Notes: a model not told the origin generated them from the sequence alone. A stretch of DNA of 64,000 nucleotides from an uncultured Clostridia bacterium (GCA_948530865.1 CAOTKV010000001.1:338156-402155); one strand, 5' to 3'. Positions 36,362 to 46,084 are shown, numbered from the stretch's first letter. Program-made: numbers and translations.

Positions 36362-37543
36362 TTAAAATCTGATTATTTTGTTATACATATCAATTGCATA
36401 GTTATCTGTCATTCCAGAGATGTAATAAATAATTGCTTTGTAATATTCTTTTTCGTCTTCGATATCAAAAATGACACTGTTGAGATTAATACCAGGACGC
36501 ACTTTGTTCCAATAATTTGAAAGCCATAGTTCAAAGTCTCCCATCAGATCTGGTGCTATCTTTCGCATTTTGTCCCGATTTGTATATGATTCTTTTAAAA
36601 ACTCATAAATGCTTTTCAGTACCAAATCAAAGAATTTTGTTGCCTCAATAAGCTTATCTGTTAAGTAAATATTTTTGTAATTAAACTTTTTAATCTCCTT
36701 AACAAGATAAAACATATCATCAGAGAAACATAATCCTTTTTCAGGAGTTGAGTTTGTACACAAATCATATATTAAATCGTTTATGAGTACTGTGTTGTTT
36801 ATTACTCCAATTGAGCCATGATTTAATAGTTTCTTAAGATCTTTTAAGTGCTCGTCTAAAAGACCTAAAGTAATGGCATCTGCGATATCTCTTCCCAAGT
36901 AGGAAATTTTATCTGCAACCTTTACAACACAAGCTTCCCATGTATATGGAGCATACTGATTGGGAGTTTGATAATATTTCAAATCAATGTATTCTTCTCT
37001 TGGTCTTATTGCATTCTCATCAATTTCGCCACAATGAGATATAATTCCATCTCTAACAGCGTATGTGAGATTCATGTTTTGGAGATTTCCATTTGGATCT
37101 TCCAAAAGCTCAAACTTATCGACCATTTCCAAACCATTTCTCTCATGCCAAAATTTTTCTCCAATATCTCTTACAGATAATTCTGACAAGATTTTTTCAC
37201 CCTGATGTCCAAATGGACTGTGCCCCATATCATGCCCATTTGCAATGGATTTGGTAAGTTCAACATTAAGACCAAAAGCTTTTGCAGTTGTATAACTTAC
37301 GGAGTCTACATGAATTACATGTTCTATCCTTGTACAAATATGATCATTCCGTGGTGAGAAAAATACTTGTGTTTTGTGCTTAAGTCTCCTGTAAGATGTG
37401 CTGTGTATGATTCTCGTATAATCCCGTTCAAATTCAGAACGAATATCATTTTTTCGTGAATATAGTGGTCTTTCTCTTGAGATGATATTCTGCCACTTGG
37501 GATTTTGTTCTGTTGCTGCATAGTTTGTAAACGCTTTATCCAT
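36362..37543 (-). CDS. dGTP triphosphohydrolase-like protein (HD superfamily)
   Basis: 393 residues. The motifs HSTSYRRLKHKTQVF, RIEHVIHVDSVSYTTAKAFGLNVELTKSIANGHDMGHSPFGHQGE and CVVKVADKISYLGRDIADAI are those of dGTPase, which cleaves dNTPs to nucleoside and triphosphate and so trims the dNTP pool, sometimes limiting phage growth. Conserved HD (about 104-105) is intact. Composition is less AT-rich than the flanks, and it has its own promoter and shares a bidirectional terminator. ATG 37543 follows AAAGGATG. Exact nucleotide preference is unknown. Confidence 0.92.
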   Translation of the reverse strand: MDKAFTNYAATEQNPKWQNIISRERPLYSRKNDIRSEFERDYTRIIHSTSYRRLKHKTQVFFSPRNDHICTRIEHVIHVDSVSYTTAKAFGLNVELTKSIANGHDMGHSPFGHQGEKILSELSVRDIGEKFWHERNGLEMVDKFELLEDPNGNLQNMNLTYAVRDGIISHCGEIDENAIRPREEYIDLKYYQTPNQYAPYTWEACVVKVADKISYLGRDIADAITLGLLDEHLKDLKKLLNHGSIGVINNTVLINDLIYDLCTNSTPEKGLCFSDDMFYLVKEIKKFNYKNIYLTDKLIEATKFFDLVLKSIYEFLKESYTNRDKMRKIAPDLMGDFELWLSNYWNKVRPGINLNSVIFDIEDEKEYYKAIIYYISGMTDNYAIDMYNKIIRF

Positions 37544-37600
37544 ATCTGCATCCTTTCTTTTAATTAAATTGAAAAGTTTTATTGGTTACATAATATTAAC

Positions 37601-37629
37601 ATTATATCATGGTTACATAAAATGGTCAA
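37601..37629 (-). promoter_or_regulatory. Sigma-A promoter for the dGTPase-like gene
   Basis: On the minus strand TTGACC (37629-37624), 17-nt spacer, TGA-TATAAT (37606-37601). A REP-like copy begins immediately upstream of the -35. Confidence 0.78.
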
Positions 37630-37659
37630 TGAAATTTAAGACACGTCCCTAAATTTCAC
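37630..37659 (+). repeat. REP-like palindrome, copy 4, overlapping a stop codon
   Basis: TGAAATTT/AAATTTCA arms, centre AAGACACGTCCCT. The stop of the phosphatase gene (37649-37651) lies inside it, and it abuts the dGTPase promoter. Confidence 0.85.
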
Positions 37660-38110
37660 TTTTACAATATTTTTTTAAGAAACATTTACATCCTTCTAAA
37701 ATATCTTCATATGTTTTATCGAAATTTCCAGTATACCAAGGATCTGCAATATTTCTAGGATTGTCAGAAAAATCTAGTAATTTGTATACTTTGTTATCAA
37801 CGTCATTTCCAATAATTCTAATAATATTTTTTACATTATAATCTTCCATTCCTATAATATAATCATATTTTTCATAATCTTCTTTTTTTAACTTTACTGC
37901 AACTCTATTTTCAACAGGCACATTCATTTGACTTAATTTTCGTATTGTTCCAAAATGTACTCCATTCCCTATTTCTTCATTACTTGTGGCACTAGAACAA
38001 ATATAAAATTCATCAGACAAATGTTCTTTTCTTACAAGATCTTTTAGTACAAATTCTGCCATTGGAGAACGGCAAATATTTCCTAAACATACAAACATAA
38101 CTTTTATCAT
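37649..38110 (-). CDS. Low-molecular-weight protein tyrosine phosphatase
   Basis: 153 residues with the P-loop VCLGNICRSPMAE (Cys8, Arg14) and the general-acid segment ADPWYTG near residue 122; length is standard. These enzymes dephosphorylate protein tyrosines, often controlling polysaccharide kinases, or arginines (YwlE/McsB). Which applies here is not shown. The final residues, Glu-Ile-stop, are encoded by a copy of the REP-like repeat. Start ATG after TAGGAGA. Confidence 0.92.
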   Translation of the reverse strand: MIKVMFVCLGNICRSPMAEFVLKDLVRKEHLSDEFYICSSATSNEEIGNGVHFGTIRKLSQMNVPVENRVAVKLKKEDYEKYDYIIGMEDYNVKNIIRIIGNDVDNKVYKLLDFSDNPRNIADPWYTGNFDKTYEDILEGCKCFLKKYCKSEI

Positions 38111-38174
38111 TTTTCATCTCCTAATTTTTAATAATTTATTTTTTTATTATATCTCAAAAAAAATCCTTGTCAAA

Positions 38175-38206
38175 TGAAAAGAGACTTCACTGAATGAAGT
38201 CTCTTT
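38175..38206 (-). terminator. Terminator adjoining REP copy 5
   Basis: On the minus strand AAAGAGACTTCA/TGAAGTCTCTTT with a short loop and TTTTCATTTG after it. A similar AGACTTCA hairpin stands beside REP copy 9. Confidence 0.7.
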
Positions 38207-38208
38207 AG

Positions 38209-38237
38209 TGAAATTTTTCGAGCGTCCCTAAATTTCA
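38209..38237 (+). repeat. REP-like palindrome, copy 5, overlapping a stop codon
   Basis: TGAAATTT/AAATTTCA arms with centre TTCGAGCGTCCCT, the most typical form. The permease stop (38228-38230) lies inside it. Confidence 0.88.
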
Positions 38238-40360
38238 TCTTTTATTATATTTTTACTTCCAAAATATGTTGCAAAGAAATAAGAACCATAAATTACTCCT
38301 ATTGCTAAAACTGTAGCTATTACTGATGGTAATAAATCTTGTTCACTTGCTATTCCAGCTAAAGTTTTGATTGCAAATTGAATTCCAAATATTGAATGAA
38401 TAATAGCTAAAATAAGTGGCATTCCGAAAAATATTCCAATTTGAGTAAATAATGAACTGTTTATCATCTTTTCATCACAACCAATTTTTCTTAAGATTGT
38501 ATATCTTTGTTTGTTGTCTGAACTTTCTGTTAATTGTTGTATTGCAAGAATTGCACTGCTTGCAATTAAGAAAATAATTCCTAAATATATTGCTATAAAA
38601 GTTATAATTGTTACTAAGCCTATACTTGATTCCATTATAGTTGTTTTTGTAAGTCCATCAAGCACTAATCCTTTAGCATCTAAACTTTGAATTAAATTAG
38701 AATTATTTTCTGCAAATATTTTATGAATTTCAGAATATTCTTCTTCTGAATTTGAATTAAAGTTTGCAGACATGAAAGCCATTTCTTTCATATCATCTGT
38801 TAGATTGCAATTATCTGGTACTAATATAATTCCTGTATTTACATGGTTTGTAGACATTACTACAAATCCTTCCATGCATTCATTATATTTTGATTTATAT
38901 TGTTTTCCTGCAATATCTAAAATTTTTGTGCTATCAGCTAAAACTTCATTTCTAACTTCTTTCATACTTTTAAAATCACAAAGCATAATAAATTCATCAT
39001 CATTTAATTCATATTCTTTTATTCCATACAATTTTGCAATTTTATTATAGTCTGATATTTTTATAATCTCCTCAGCTGTATTATATTGTAAATTTGGATA
39101 AGTTGCTCTAATATTTTCTATTTTATCTCCAAAGAAAACTTCCCATGTTAATTCTGGGAGTGTATATACATTAATTTCTGTTACATCTTTTAATATACTC
39201 ATATCTAGTCCACAATCTATTAATGTATCTACAACAGTCTTTTTTGAATCGTTTCTTTGTAAATCAGTATATACTACTTCTTCTCCCCATCTAGTTACAC
39301 TTTTTTCAGGAAGATTTGCAGTTTTATATAAATTTATATCTACTGGTGTCATTTCAATTAGTTCTCTTTGCATTGTATTTCTCAAAGCTAAACTAGACGA
39401 TAATATTGAAATTGTCATAAATAACATTAAACAAATAATGCTCATGCTGATTACTGTGGTATTAATTTTATTATTCAATTGTCTTAATACAAACATATTT
39501 GTACCATTTAAATAAATTCCTTTTACAGATTGAACAGCAGTTAAAATAAATCCAGATACTGACCAAAATACTCCTATTGTTCCAACTATTCCCATTAATA
39601 TTGGTGGTAATAATTTATTAGCAGTATTTAAAGTATTAAAGTTTGCTGTAACAGTCCAATAAGCATACCCTAGTATAGATGCAGATATAATAAATATTAA
39701 AATTGAAATTATAGGATTTTTTATTTTTACAGTTTCATTCTTTTTGCTAGCATGTAAAAGGTTAATTAATTTATATCTTGAAACAGTTGCTGTATTAAAT
39801 ATCATAACAGCTAAATACATTACAGCAAAGTAAATACAAGTTTTTATACAAGCTTCTTTTGAAAAAATAAATTGAAAATCCGTCATATCTGCTTCAAACA
39901 TTTTAGCTACAAGTATAGACATAAATTGAGAACCAAATACACCAATTACAATACCTACAAAAAGTGATATAATTCCTATAAGTATTGTTTCTAGTAAAAT
40001 GATTGTTGATATTTGTCTTTTTCCCATTCCAAGTAACATATATATTCCAAACTCTTTTTTTCTTCTATTTATTAAGAAATTATTTGCATACACTATTAAT
40101 AATCCTAAAACTACTGCAACAAAAACTGATACCATTCCAAGCATACTTATCATTAATTTTACTAATAGACGAGTAGATTCTGAGACTCTAAGCATTGCCT
40201 CTTGGCTATCTAATGAGTTAAACATATAAAATATAGCAACACCTAAAACTAATGTTAAAAAATAAATTCCATAATCTTTTATACTTTTTTTCATGTTATT
40301 AAAAGATAATGTACATATTAAATTTTTACTTGATGATTTTTTCTCTTCGTTATAAGACAT
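38228..40360 (-). CDS. BceB-like ABC transporter permease (FtsX/MacB type)
   Basis: 710 residues with ten predicted membrane helices and the large external domain (about 330-560) between helices 7 and 8 that marks BceB-type permeases of peptide-antibiotic detoxification modules. Conserved FtsX-like pieces are LINRRKKEFGIYMLLGMGKRQ and, near the C-terminus, RYTILRKIGCDEKMI. With the ATPase upstream (11-nt overlap) it should remove antibiotics such as bacitracin or lantibiotics from lipid II-cycle targets and signal flux to the kinase. The last codons Glu-Ile-stop come from a REP-like copy. Confidence 0.88.
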   Translation of the reverse strand: MSYNEEKKSSSKNLICTLSFNNMKKSIKDYGIYFLTLVLGVAIFYMFNSLDSQEAMLRVSESTRLLVKLMISMLGMVSVFVAVVLGLLIVYANNFLINRRKKEFGIYMLLGMGKRQISTIILLETILIGIISLFVGIVIGVFGSQFMSILVAKMFEADMTDFQFIFSKEACIKTCIYFAVMYLAVMIFNTATVSRYKLINLLHASKKNETVKIKNPIISILIFIISASILGYAYWTVTANFNTLNTANKLLPPILMGIVGTIGVFWSVSGFILTAVQSVKGIYLNGTNMFVLRQLNNKINTTVISMSIICLMLFMTISILSSSLALRNTMQRELIEMTPVDINLYKTANLPEKSVTRWGEEVVYTDLQRNDSKKTVVDTLIDCGLDMSILKDVTEINVYTLPELTWEVFFGDKIENIRATYPNLQYNTAEEIIKISDYNKIAKLYGIKEYELNDDEFIMLCDFKSMKEVRNEVLADSTKILDIAGKQYKSKYNECMEGFVVMSTNHVNTGIILVPDNCNLTDDMKEMAFMSANFNSNSEEEYSEIHKIFAENNSNLIQSLDAKGLVLDGLTKTTIMESSIGLVTIITFIAIYLGIIFLIASSAILAIQQLTESSDNKQRYTILRKIGCDEKMINSSLFTQIGIFFGMPLILAIIHSIFGIQFAIKTLAGIASEQDLLPSVIATVLAIGVIYGSYFFATYFGSKNIIKDEI

Positions 40361-41117
40361 TGTTCAAATCACCTCCAAGAAGTGTTTGCACTTCTATAAT
40401 TTTTTCAAAAAACTCTTTTCTTGAATTGTTTCCTTTTATTAATTCATTAAAAATTTTACCATCTTTAATAAATAAAATTCTATTAGCATAAGAGGCTGAA
40501 AATGCATCATGTGTAACTAAAAGAATTGTTGCATCAAACTTTTCGTTTAAATTTTCAAAACTTTCTAATAATTGACGACTAGATTTTGAATCTAATGCTC
40601 CTGTTGGTTCATCTGCTAAAATTAATTTTGGATTTGTTATAATTGCTCTGCTTGATGCTATTCTTTGCTTTTGTCCACCAGATACTTGATATGGATATTT
40701 ATTTAAAATTTCCTCTATTCCAAGATTTCTCGCAATTTCTATAACTCTTCTATCAATTTCCTTTGGAGAAACTTTTTGAATTGTAAGAGCTAAAGCAATA
40801 TTTTCATAAGCAGTTAAAGTATCTAACAAGTTAAAATCTTGAAAAACAAATCCTAATTCTTCTCTTCTAAATTTGTTTAAATTATTTCCTTTTAATCTAG
40901 TAATATCTTTATTATTAATAATAATTTTTCCTGATGTAACTCTATCAATGGTTGATATACAATTTAAAAGAGTTGTTTTACCACTTCCGCTTGCTCCCAT
41001 TATTCCGACAAACTCACCTTTTGTAACATCAAAACTAATATTGCTTATGGCTTTAGTTAAATTGGATTTGTTACCATAATATTTTTCGATGTTTTGCACT
41101 TCTAAAACTTTTTCCAT
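40350..41117 (-). CDS. BceA-like ABC transporter ATP-binding protein
   Basis: 255 residues: Walker A GASGSGKTTLLNC (about 39-51), Q-loop FQDFNLL, signature VSGGQKQRIASSRA, Walker B LILADEPTGALDS and H-loop LLVTHD. The ADEPTGALD variant is typical of the MacB/BceA/LolD branch. It overlaps the permease gene and is preceded by a response-regulator-like site and -10 box at 41157-41220, so the pair has its own promoter. Confidence 0.93.
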   Translation of the reverse strand: MEKVLEVQNIEKYYGNKSNLTKAISNISFDVTKGEFVGIMGASGSGKTTLLNCISTIDRVTSGKIIINNKDITRLKGNNLNKFRREELGFVFQDFNLLDTLTAYENIALALTIQKVSPKEIDRRVIEIARNLGIEEILNKYPYQVSGGQKQRIASSRAIITNPKLILADEPTGALDSKSSRQLLESFENLNEKFDATILLVTHDAFSASYANRILFIKDGKIFNELIKGNNSRKEFFEKIIEVQTLLGGDLNNVL

Positions 41118-41156
41118 TCTAAAATCATTTCCCTTCTTTTATTTTTCTGTAATTAA

Positions 41157-41220
41157 AGTATACTACTATATTAATTTTCAAACCATTGATTTTACTTACT
41201 ATAACCTTTCATTTTTGTAA
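41157..41220 (-). promoter_or_regulatory. BceR-type operator and -10 box upstream of bceA
   Basis: On the minus strand TTACA-AAAA-TGAAA (41220-41207), one mismatch from the TNACA-N4-TGTAA sites known for BceR-like regulators, lies exactly 44 nt before TATACT (41162-41157). The same 44-nt distance occurs upstream of the YxeA-like gene. Confidence 0.6.
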
Positions 41221-41258
41221 GAAAAAGAAATCAACTGGCGGGAAACTCCCTCCAGTTG
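41221..41258 (-). terminator. Terminator of the bceRS-like operon
   Basis: On the minus strand CAACTGG-(A)GGGA-GTT-TCCC-(G)CCAGTTG followed by ATTTCTTTTTC, between the kinase stop and the bceA-like operator. Confidence 0.8.
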
Positions 41259-41325
41259 TTGCGTCTGTAGACATTTATTCCTCTTATATATAACATATTT
41301 TTTTATATTTATCAAATTATGTTAA

Positions 41326-42342
41326 TTAATATCTATAAAAACTACTGTTAGGAAAAATTAAACTTATTTCAGTTCCTTCAATTTCTTTTGATGATCCATG
41401 TATTGAAATTCCTAATTTATCACATAAATTTTTACATAGATATAATCCAATTCCAGTTGATTTTTTATTTGAAATTCGTCCATTTGATCCAGTAAATCCT
41501 TTTTCAAATATTCTATTTATTTCTCCTTCTTTTATTCCAATTCCATTATCTATTATATATAGAATAACATTTTCTTTCTGCTTTTCAGAATAAATATCAA
41601 GTTGCAAATTTACATCTTTTTTACGATATTTTACACTATTTTGAATTATTTGGTTTAAAATGAAGGTAACCCATTTATTATCAGTATTAACTTCATTTTC
41701 TAAATCATGTAAATTTAAAATTACTTTTTCTTCTATTAGAATATTTTTATTTCTTTTTATACTTTCATTAACTATTTCTTGTAATTTTATTTTCTTTATA
41801 TAGTAGTCTTTTTCAACTGCATTGCTTCTTGCATAAAATAAAGCTTGTTCAATATAATTTTCTATTTTATCTAACTCTTCATCAATATTTTCTGTAACTT
41901 TAGATTTATTATTTTCAATAATCATTTTGCTAGTAGCTAATGGAATTTTTATTTCATGAATCCATAGTTCTATATATTCTTTATAATCTTCTTGTAAATA
42001 TTTATATTTGTTTACATTTTCTATCATAGATTTATTTACTTGAATTAATATATCTTCTAAAATTTTTCCCTCTATAAAATAAGGTTCATTAATTATTTCT
42101 GTAATTAAATATTTATCTTCTAGCTCATCTAAAATATTATTGATATTAGAATAATATTCATTTTTTTGTAAATATTCTATTAAAAGACCTGTAAAATACA
42201 TAATAAAAATTATAATTGGAATATATATTTTTATAAAAATTGCAAACTTATACATTATCAAGAAAATTTCTATTGTTGCTAAAGCAAATATTAATAAGAT
42301 AATTTGAATGATTTTCTCTTCAATAAAATCTTTAAATTTCAT
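41326..42342 (-). CDS. BceS-like intramembrane-sensing histidine kinase
   Basis: 338 residues. Two closely spaced N-terminal membrane helices (about 12-30 and 33-55) with almost no external loop, the mark of intramembrane-sensing kinases that read flux through a BceAB transporter. The phosphorylation helix reads IELWIHEIKIPLATSKM (His129), and the ATPase domain shows NQIIQNSVKYRK, IDNGIGIKEGE, FEKGFTGSNGR and STGIGLYLCKNL. The gene lies four bases after the regulator gene. Confidence 0.92.
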   Translation of the reverse strand: MKFKDFIEEKIIQIILLIFALATIEIFLIMYKFAIFIKIYIPIIIFIMYFTGLLIEYLQKNEYYSNINNILDELEDKYLITEIINEPYFIEGKILEDILIQVNKSMIENVNKYKYLQEDYKEYIELWIHEIKIPLATSKMIIENNKSKVTENIDEELDKIENYIEQALFYARSNAVEKDYYIKKIKLQEIVNESIKRNKNILIEEKVILNLHDLENEVNTDNKWVTFILNQIIQNSVKYRKKDVNLQLDIYSEKQKENVILYIIDNGIGIKEGEINRIFEKGFTGSNGRISNKKSTGIGLYLCKNLCDKLGISIHGSSKEIEGTEISLIFPNSSFYRY

Positions 42343-42345
42343 ATT

Positions 42346-43026
42346 CTAACCTTCTTTTTTCAAAATATAACCTTGACCTCTTTTAGTTTCTAGTAATTCT
42401 TTTAAACCTACTTCTTCTAACTTGTTTCTTAATCTAGTAATATTTACTGTTAAAGTATTATCATCAATAAAACTTTCGTCATCCCATAAATACTTCATAA
42501 TTTCATCTCTTGACAGTATTTTATCTCTATTTTGAACTAAAAGTTTTAATATTTTGTATTCATTTTTTGTTAATTCTATTACCTTTTCGTCTTTTTCTAT
42601 TGTACTTTTTGATATGTTAAGAATGAAATCTTTAGCATCTAATTTTTCAATATTTTCATCGATATTTTGCACTCGTTTTAAAATTGAAGATATTTTAGCA
42701 AGTAATATTTGTATATTGAATGGTTTGGTAATGTAATGATCAGCACCATAATTAATAGAAATTAATTCATCTAATTCATTGTCTCTACTTGTTATAATAA
42801 TAATTGGCATTTGTGAATGTTTTCTTATTTCTCTACAAATATATTGACCATCACAATTAGGAAGATTTATATCTAATAAAAGTAAATCTGGATTTATTTG
42901 GAAAATATCATTTATAGTATTTTCAAATGATTTTAAGGTTTCTATTTTATAACCATTATTATTTAAAAATATTTGAAGTTCATTTCTCAATTTTTCATCA
43001 TCTTCTACAATTAAAATTTTTTGCAT
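42346..43026 (-). CDS. BceR-like OmpR-family response regulator
   Basis: 226 residues: receiver domain with Asp9-Asp10 and phospho-acceptor Asp52 (LLLLDINLPNCDG), Lys in ITKPFN, then an OmpR-type winged helix (IELTKNEYKILKLLVQNRDKILSRDEIM, VNITRLRNKLEE, ETKRGQGYIL). It is the partner of the adjacent kinase. A perfect TTACA-N4-TGTAA palindrome 60 nt upstream points to autoregulation. Confidence 0.93.
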   Translation of the reverse strand: MQKILIVEDDEKLRNELQIFLNNNGYKIETLKSFENTINDIFQINPDLLLLDINLPNCDGQYICREIRKHSQMPIIIITSRDNELDELISINYGADHYITKPFNIQILLAKISSILKRVQNIDENIEKLDAKDFILNISKSTIEKDEKVIELTKNEYKILKLLVQNRDKILSRDEIMKYLWDDESFIDDNTLTVNITRLRNKLEEVGLKELLETKRGQGYILKKEG

Positions 43027-43057
43027 AATTTATACCTCCACAAATACTCTGAATTTC

Positions 43058-43107
43058 ATTATAACATAAAATTTAAAAAATAGTCTTACAAAAATGTAAG
43101 ACTATTT
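43058..43107 (-). promoter_or_regulatory. Perfect BceR-type site overlapping a terminator, upstream of bceR
   Basis: TTACA-N4-TGTAA (43086-43099) lies 22 nt before TATAAT (43063-43058) on the minus strand. The site is the stem of a hairpin AAATAGTCTTAC/GTAAGACTATTT followed by T's, which also terminates the upstream PBP gene; one sequence serves both ends. No good -35 box is seen, as expected for an activator-dependent promoter. Confidence 0.7.
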
Positions 43108-43122
43108 ATAATTAATCAAAGA

Positions 43123-44631
43123 CTAGTGTTCCCAAATAGTCATAAGTTTTTTTATTAAGTAATGGCTCCCACCTAGTTCTCTTGCATCTTCTACCATACT
43201 TATAATAATATATTGTTTATCTGTATTTTCATCTATTGTTATTAAATTAAACCAACCTAAAGTGTTTGCCTCTTCTTCTTTTGATACCTTGAGTTCAGCT
43301 GTTCCTGTTTTTCCAGCTAAAGTAATTCCATTTATTTTCATATCTGTTGCAGTTCCTTCAGGATTTTCAATAACTTGAATTAAGTTTTCTTTTACAATAT
43401 TTGCAACTTCTGGAATAAATACTTCTTCCCTTAAATATTCTGGATTTTTATTTTCCTTATATTCTAAATATGGTTTTATCATATTTCCATCATTTACAAA
43501 TGCAGAATATATACTTGCCATATGAACAGGATTTACTAAAATCTGACCTTGACCATATCCACTATCTGCTAAGGCAATTTCCTTTTTTAATTCTCCATTA
43601 TTGGAAATTTGTGATTTTGATAATCCTAAATTCAAATTTAGATTTTCTCCAAATCCTATTTTTTGAAGTTCTTTTGTAAATGTTTCTGCTCCTATTTTTA
43701 AGGCTGCTTGTGCAAAGAAAATATTATCTGAATGTATAATTGCATTTTGTATATTTTTAGGTGAGTTATAAGCAGTTAAAGTAGTTATGAAGTAATCTCC
43801 CCAACTAGAATTTTTTTGCCAACTTAAACCTTCATAATCAAATGTATCTTCTTTAGTTAGTTTTCCACTAGAAAGACCAATTGCTGCTGTTATAGGCTTA
43901 AAAGTAGATCCTGGAGAATATGATTTTGTATATCTTGCAATCATTGGGGTATTTTCATTTTCTGAAAGTTCTTTCCATTTTTCTGTACTCATCCCGTATA
44001 TAAATTGATTATTATCATATGAAGGTGTACTAACTAATGCTAAAAGTTCACCAGTTTTTGGATGCATTACTACAAATAACCCTTTGTTGTCTTTTAGTTC
44101 GTTATATAAATTAACTTGGAGATTTGCATCAATTGTAAGCTGTATTGTTTCACCATTTTGAACTTCTTCTTTTGCAAGAAGCTCTTTTCTAGTTTCGTTT
44201 TCTGTTTCAATGTAGATTTCTTTTCCATCTTTTCCTTTTAATCTATCTTCAAATTGCTTTTCGAGTCCTGCTTTACCAATTACACTAGTTGTTGAATATC
44301 CTTTATCAAGATTTTTTTCGATATCTTCAGCAGTTACATTTTGAATGTAACCAATTAAATGAGAAGCTGCTTCTGCTAATGGATAAATTCTTTCTTCTGT
44401 TCTACTTATCTTAACTCCTTTTATTTCAAGTAATTGATTTTTCAATTCTTCGTTAGATCTAGATATTTTTTTTATAGGAACAAATGAGTCTTTTTTTACC
44501 CATTTAGCATTTAAAGCTTTATTTATAGAATCTACTGAAACATCTAAGAGATCAGATACCCTTTGTATATCAGCCTCTGACTCTTCATTCATTATTTCTG
44601 GAACAAAGCCGAACAGAACTAACATCGCCAA
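43123..44631 (-). pseudogene. MecA-like penicillin-binding protein, C-terminal fragment after a frameshift
   Basis: Holds the dimerization and transpeptidase domains of a class B PBP: the active-site SPGSTFKPITAAIG (SxxK), HSDNIFFAQ (SxN) and LAGKTGTAEL (KTG) motifs are all intact. Translation of the frame gives MAMLVLFGFVPEIMNEE at its start, but the true continuation joins GFVPEIMNEE to the fragment upstream at about 44611. Together the two parts give a complete protein of about 678 residues with the PBP2a/MecA-type layout. Such enzymes cross-link peptidoglycan and some have low beta-lactam affinity; resistance is not shown. Its independent start is weak. Confidence 0.85.
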
Positions 44632-45160
44632 ATCCAGCTAAAAGATTTCCATTCCTATCTATTATTTCACCTCTTTTGGCTGTTATTGTTTTTACTTTAA
44701 CCTTATCTGTATCATTCAAATTTGGAAATATAAAGTTAGAAGACCAATCCAAATCATATTTTTTTGTTTCTTCATTTTTTACAAGTGTTGAGGTATTATT
44801 AAAACTTATTTCACCACTTGATGCTGTATTTATATATACATCATAGTTTAATATATAACTTTTATTTTCCTTTTGTTCTTCTGATTTTATTTCTAGTATA
44901 TAATCTGTTATTGATATTCCAGAATAAATATTTTTATTTCTTTCTATAAAATCTTCTTTAGAAATCTTTTCTTTACTTTCTTTTGATAATAAAGCATACA
45001 TTTCTTCATACTCAGCATTTTTTATGTGATATGCAAATTCTTTTAATGTCTCTGCGGGTGTGTACTTTTGAACATTTTGCATAATAAAATATGTTGTATA
45101 ACCTATAACTGCAATTAATAATATTGTAATTAAACTTATTATAAAAACTTTCTTACTCAT
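44585..45160 (-). pseudogene. MecA-like penicillin-binding protein, N-terminal fragment
   Basis: N-terminal membrane anchor (about 4-24), NTF2-like MecA_N domain (about 35-150), and the start of the PBP dimerization domain (KTITAKRGEIIDRNGNLLAGF). The frame then reads RLCSRNNE and stops. Removing one base at about 44611 joins it directly to the transpeptidase fragment (DVSSV to GFVPEIMN). ATG 45160 follows GGGAG. A single extra base, as in mntP, is the only lesion seen, so a sequencing error or very recent mutation is likely. Confidence 0.85.
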
Positions 45161-45173
45161 ATATTACTCCCTT

Positions 45174-45953
45174 TTAATTAATTATTTTAGCTAATTTATT
45201 TGCTCTTTTATAGCCTTCGTCGTAAAATTCTTGAAGAGATTGTTTTAAATAATCTTTTTTATAACATAATTCTAAAGTAATAGGTCCATTATATCCATAT
45301 TCTACAATTTTTTTCATTACATTATCCCAATCTATTGTTCCATCAAATGGTAATAAATGTTGATCATCACTTTTATCGTTATCATGTAGATGAACTGCAA
45401 ATATTCTATTTTTAAAAGGTTCAAAATTGAATTCATCATTAAAATGTACATGGCAATGACCAGCATCATAGCATATTCCAACATTTTCATCTTTTATATT
45501 TTCTAATATGTATTCAAGAGTACCTTTAACTTTTAAGTTCTCAAAAGCAATTCTTACATTTACACTTTTAGCAAATGAAATAATATCTTTTATTCTATTT
45601 AAGCCTATTTCAGTATATTTTGGTGCAACTGTACCACTTGTTAGATGCATAACAACAAGATTTATTCCATTTTTGCTACACTCTAATATATCTTTCTTAT
45701 ATCTTTCAGTTTCTTTATCACCTTTACTACTATTTTCCCATATTTTATTAATATTTTGATATCCCAAATGTGCAAATATAATATTAAGTCCAAGTTTTTT
45801 TGCATAATCAACTTGTTTTTGCTCGTCCCATCTTTTATCATTATACCATTGTATAAATATATTTTTAAAACCAGCTCTTTTTACAGCATCTAAAGTTTCA
45901 AAACCAGTTACATTTCTATTTGAATTTTGAATTGCAACAGCTAATTCTCTCAT
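45174..45953 (-). CDS. Sugar phosphate isomerase/epimerase-like TIM barrel
   Basis: 259 residues of the AP endonuclease family 2/xylose isomerase-like barrel: NVRIAFENLKVKG, VGICYDAGHCHVH, IFAVHLHDNDKSDDQHLLPFDGTIDWDNVM and GPITLELCY supply the usual Glu, His and Asp metal ligands. Members isomerise or epimerise sugars and cyclitols; the substrate here is unknown. It lies 13 nt upstream of the MecA-like gene and may be cotranscribed. ATG follows GGAGG. Confidence 0.88.
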   Translation of the reverse strand: MRELAVAIQNSNRNVTGFETLDAVKRAGFKNIFIQWYNDKRWDEQKQVDYAKKLGLNIIFAHLGYQNINKIWENSSKGDKETERYKKDILECSKNGINLVVMHLTSGTVAPKYTEIGLNRIKDIISFAKSVNVRIAFENLKVKGTLEYILENIKDENVGICYDAGHCHVHFNDEFNFEPFKNRIFAVHLHDNDKSDDQHLLPFDGTIDWDNVMKKIVEYGYNGPITLELCYKKDYLKQSLQEFYDEGYKRANKLAKIIN

Positions 45954-46024
45954 ATTTTACCTCCACTTATTATATTAATATTTATATCATATATTTGTAT
46001 AAATTTCTATAGTTTACTATAAAT

Positions 46025-46055
46025 ATAAAAAAGGAGAGGGTAATACCACTCTCCT
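46025..46055 (-). terminator. Terminator after the YccF gene
   Basis: On the minus strand AGGAGAG(T)GG...CC(C)TCTCCT followed by TTTTTATA. Confidence 0.8.
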
Positions 46056-46084
46056 AATAAAATTCGCACAATATTAATTGGTTT

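Noticed and set aside
29575..45160. Programmed ribosomal frameshifting in mntP and the PBP gene
   Set aside because: Neither site has a slippery heptamer or an obvious stimulatory structure, and neither family uses frameshifting. A one-base insertion is simpler.
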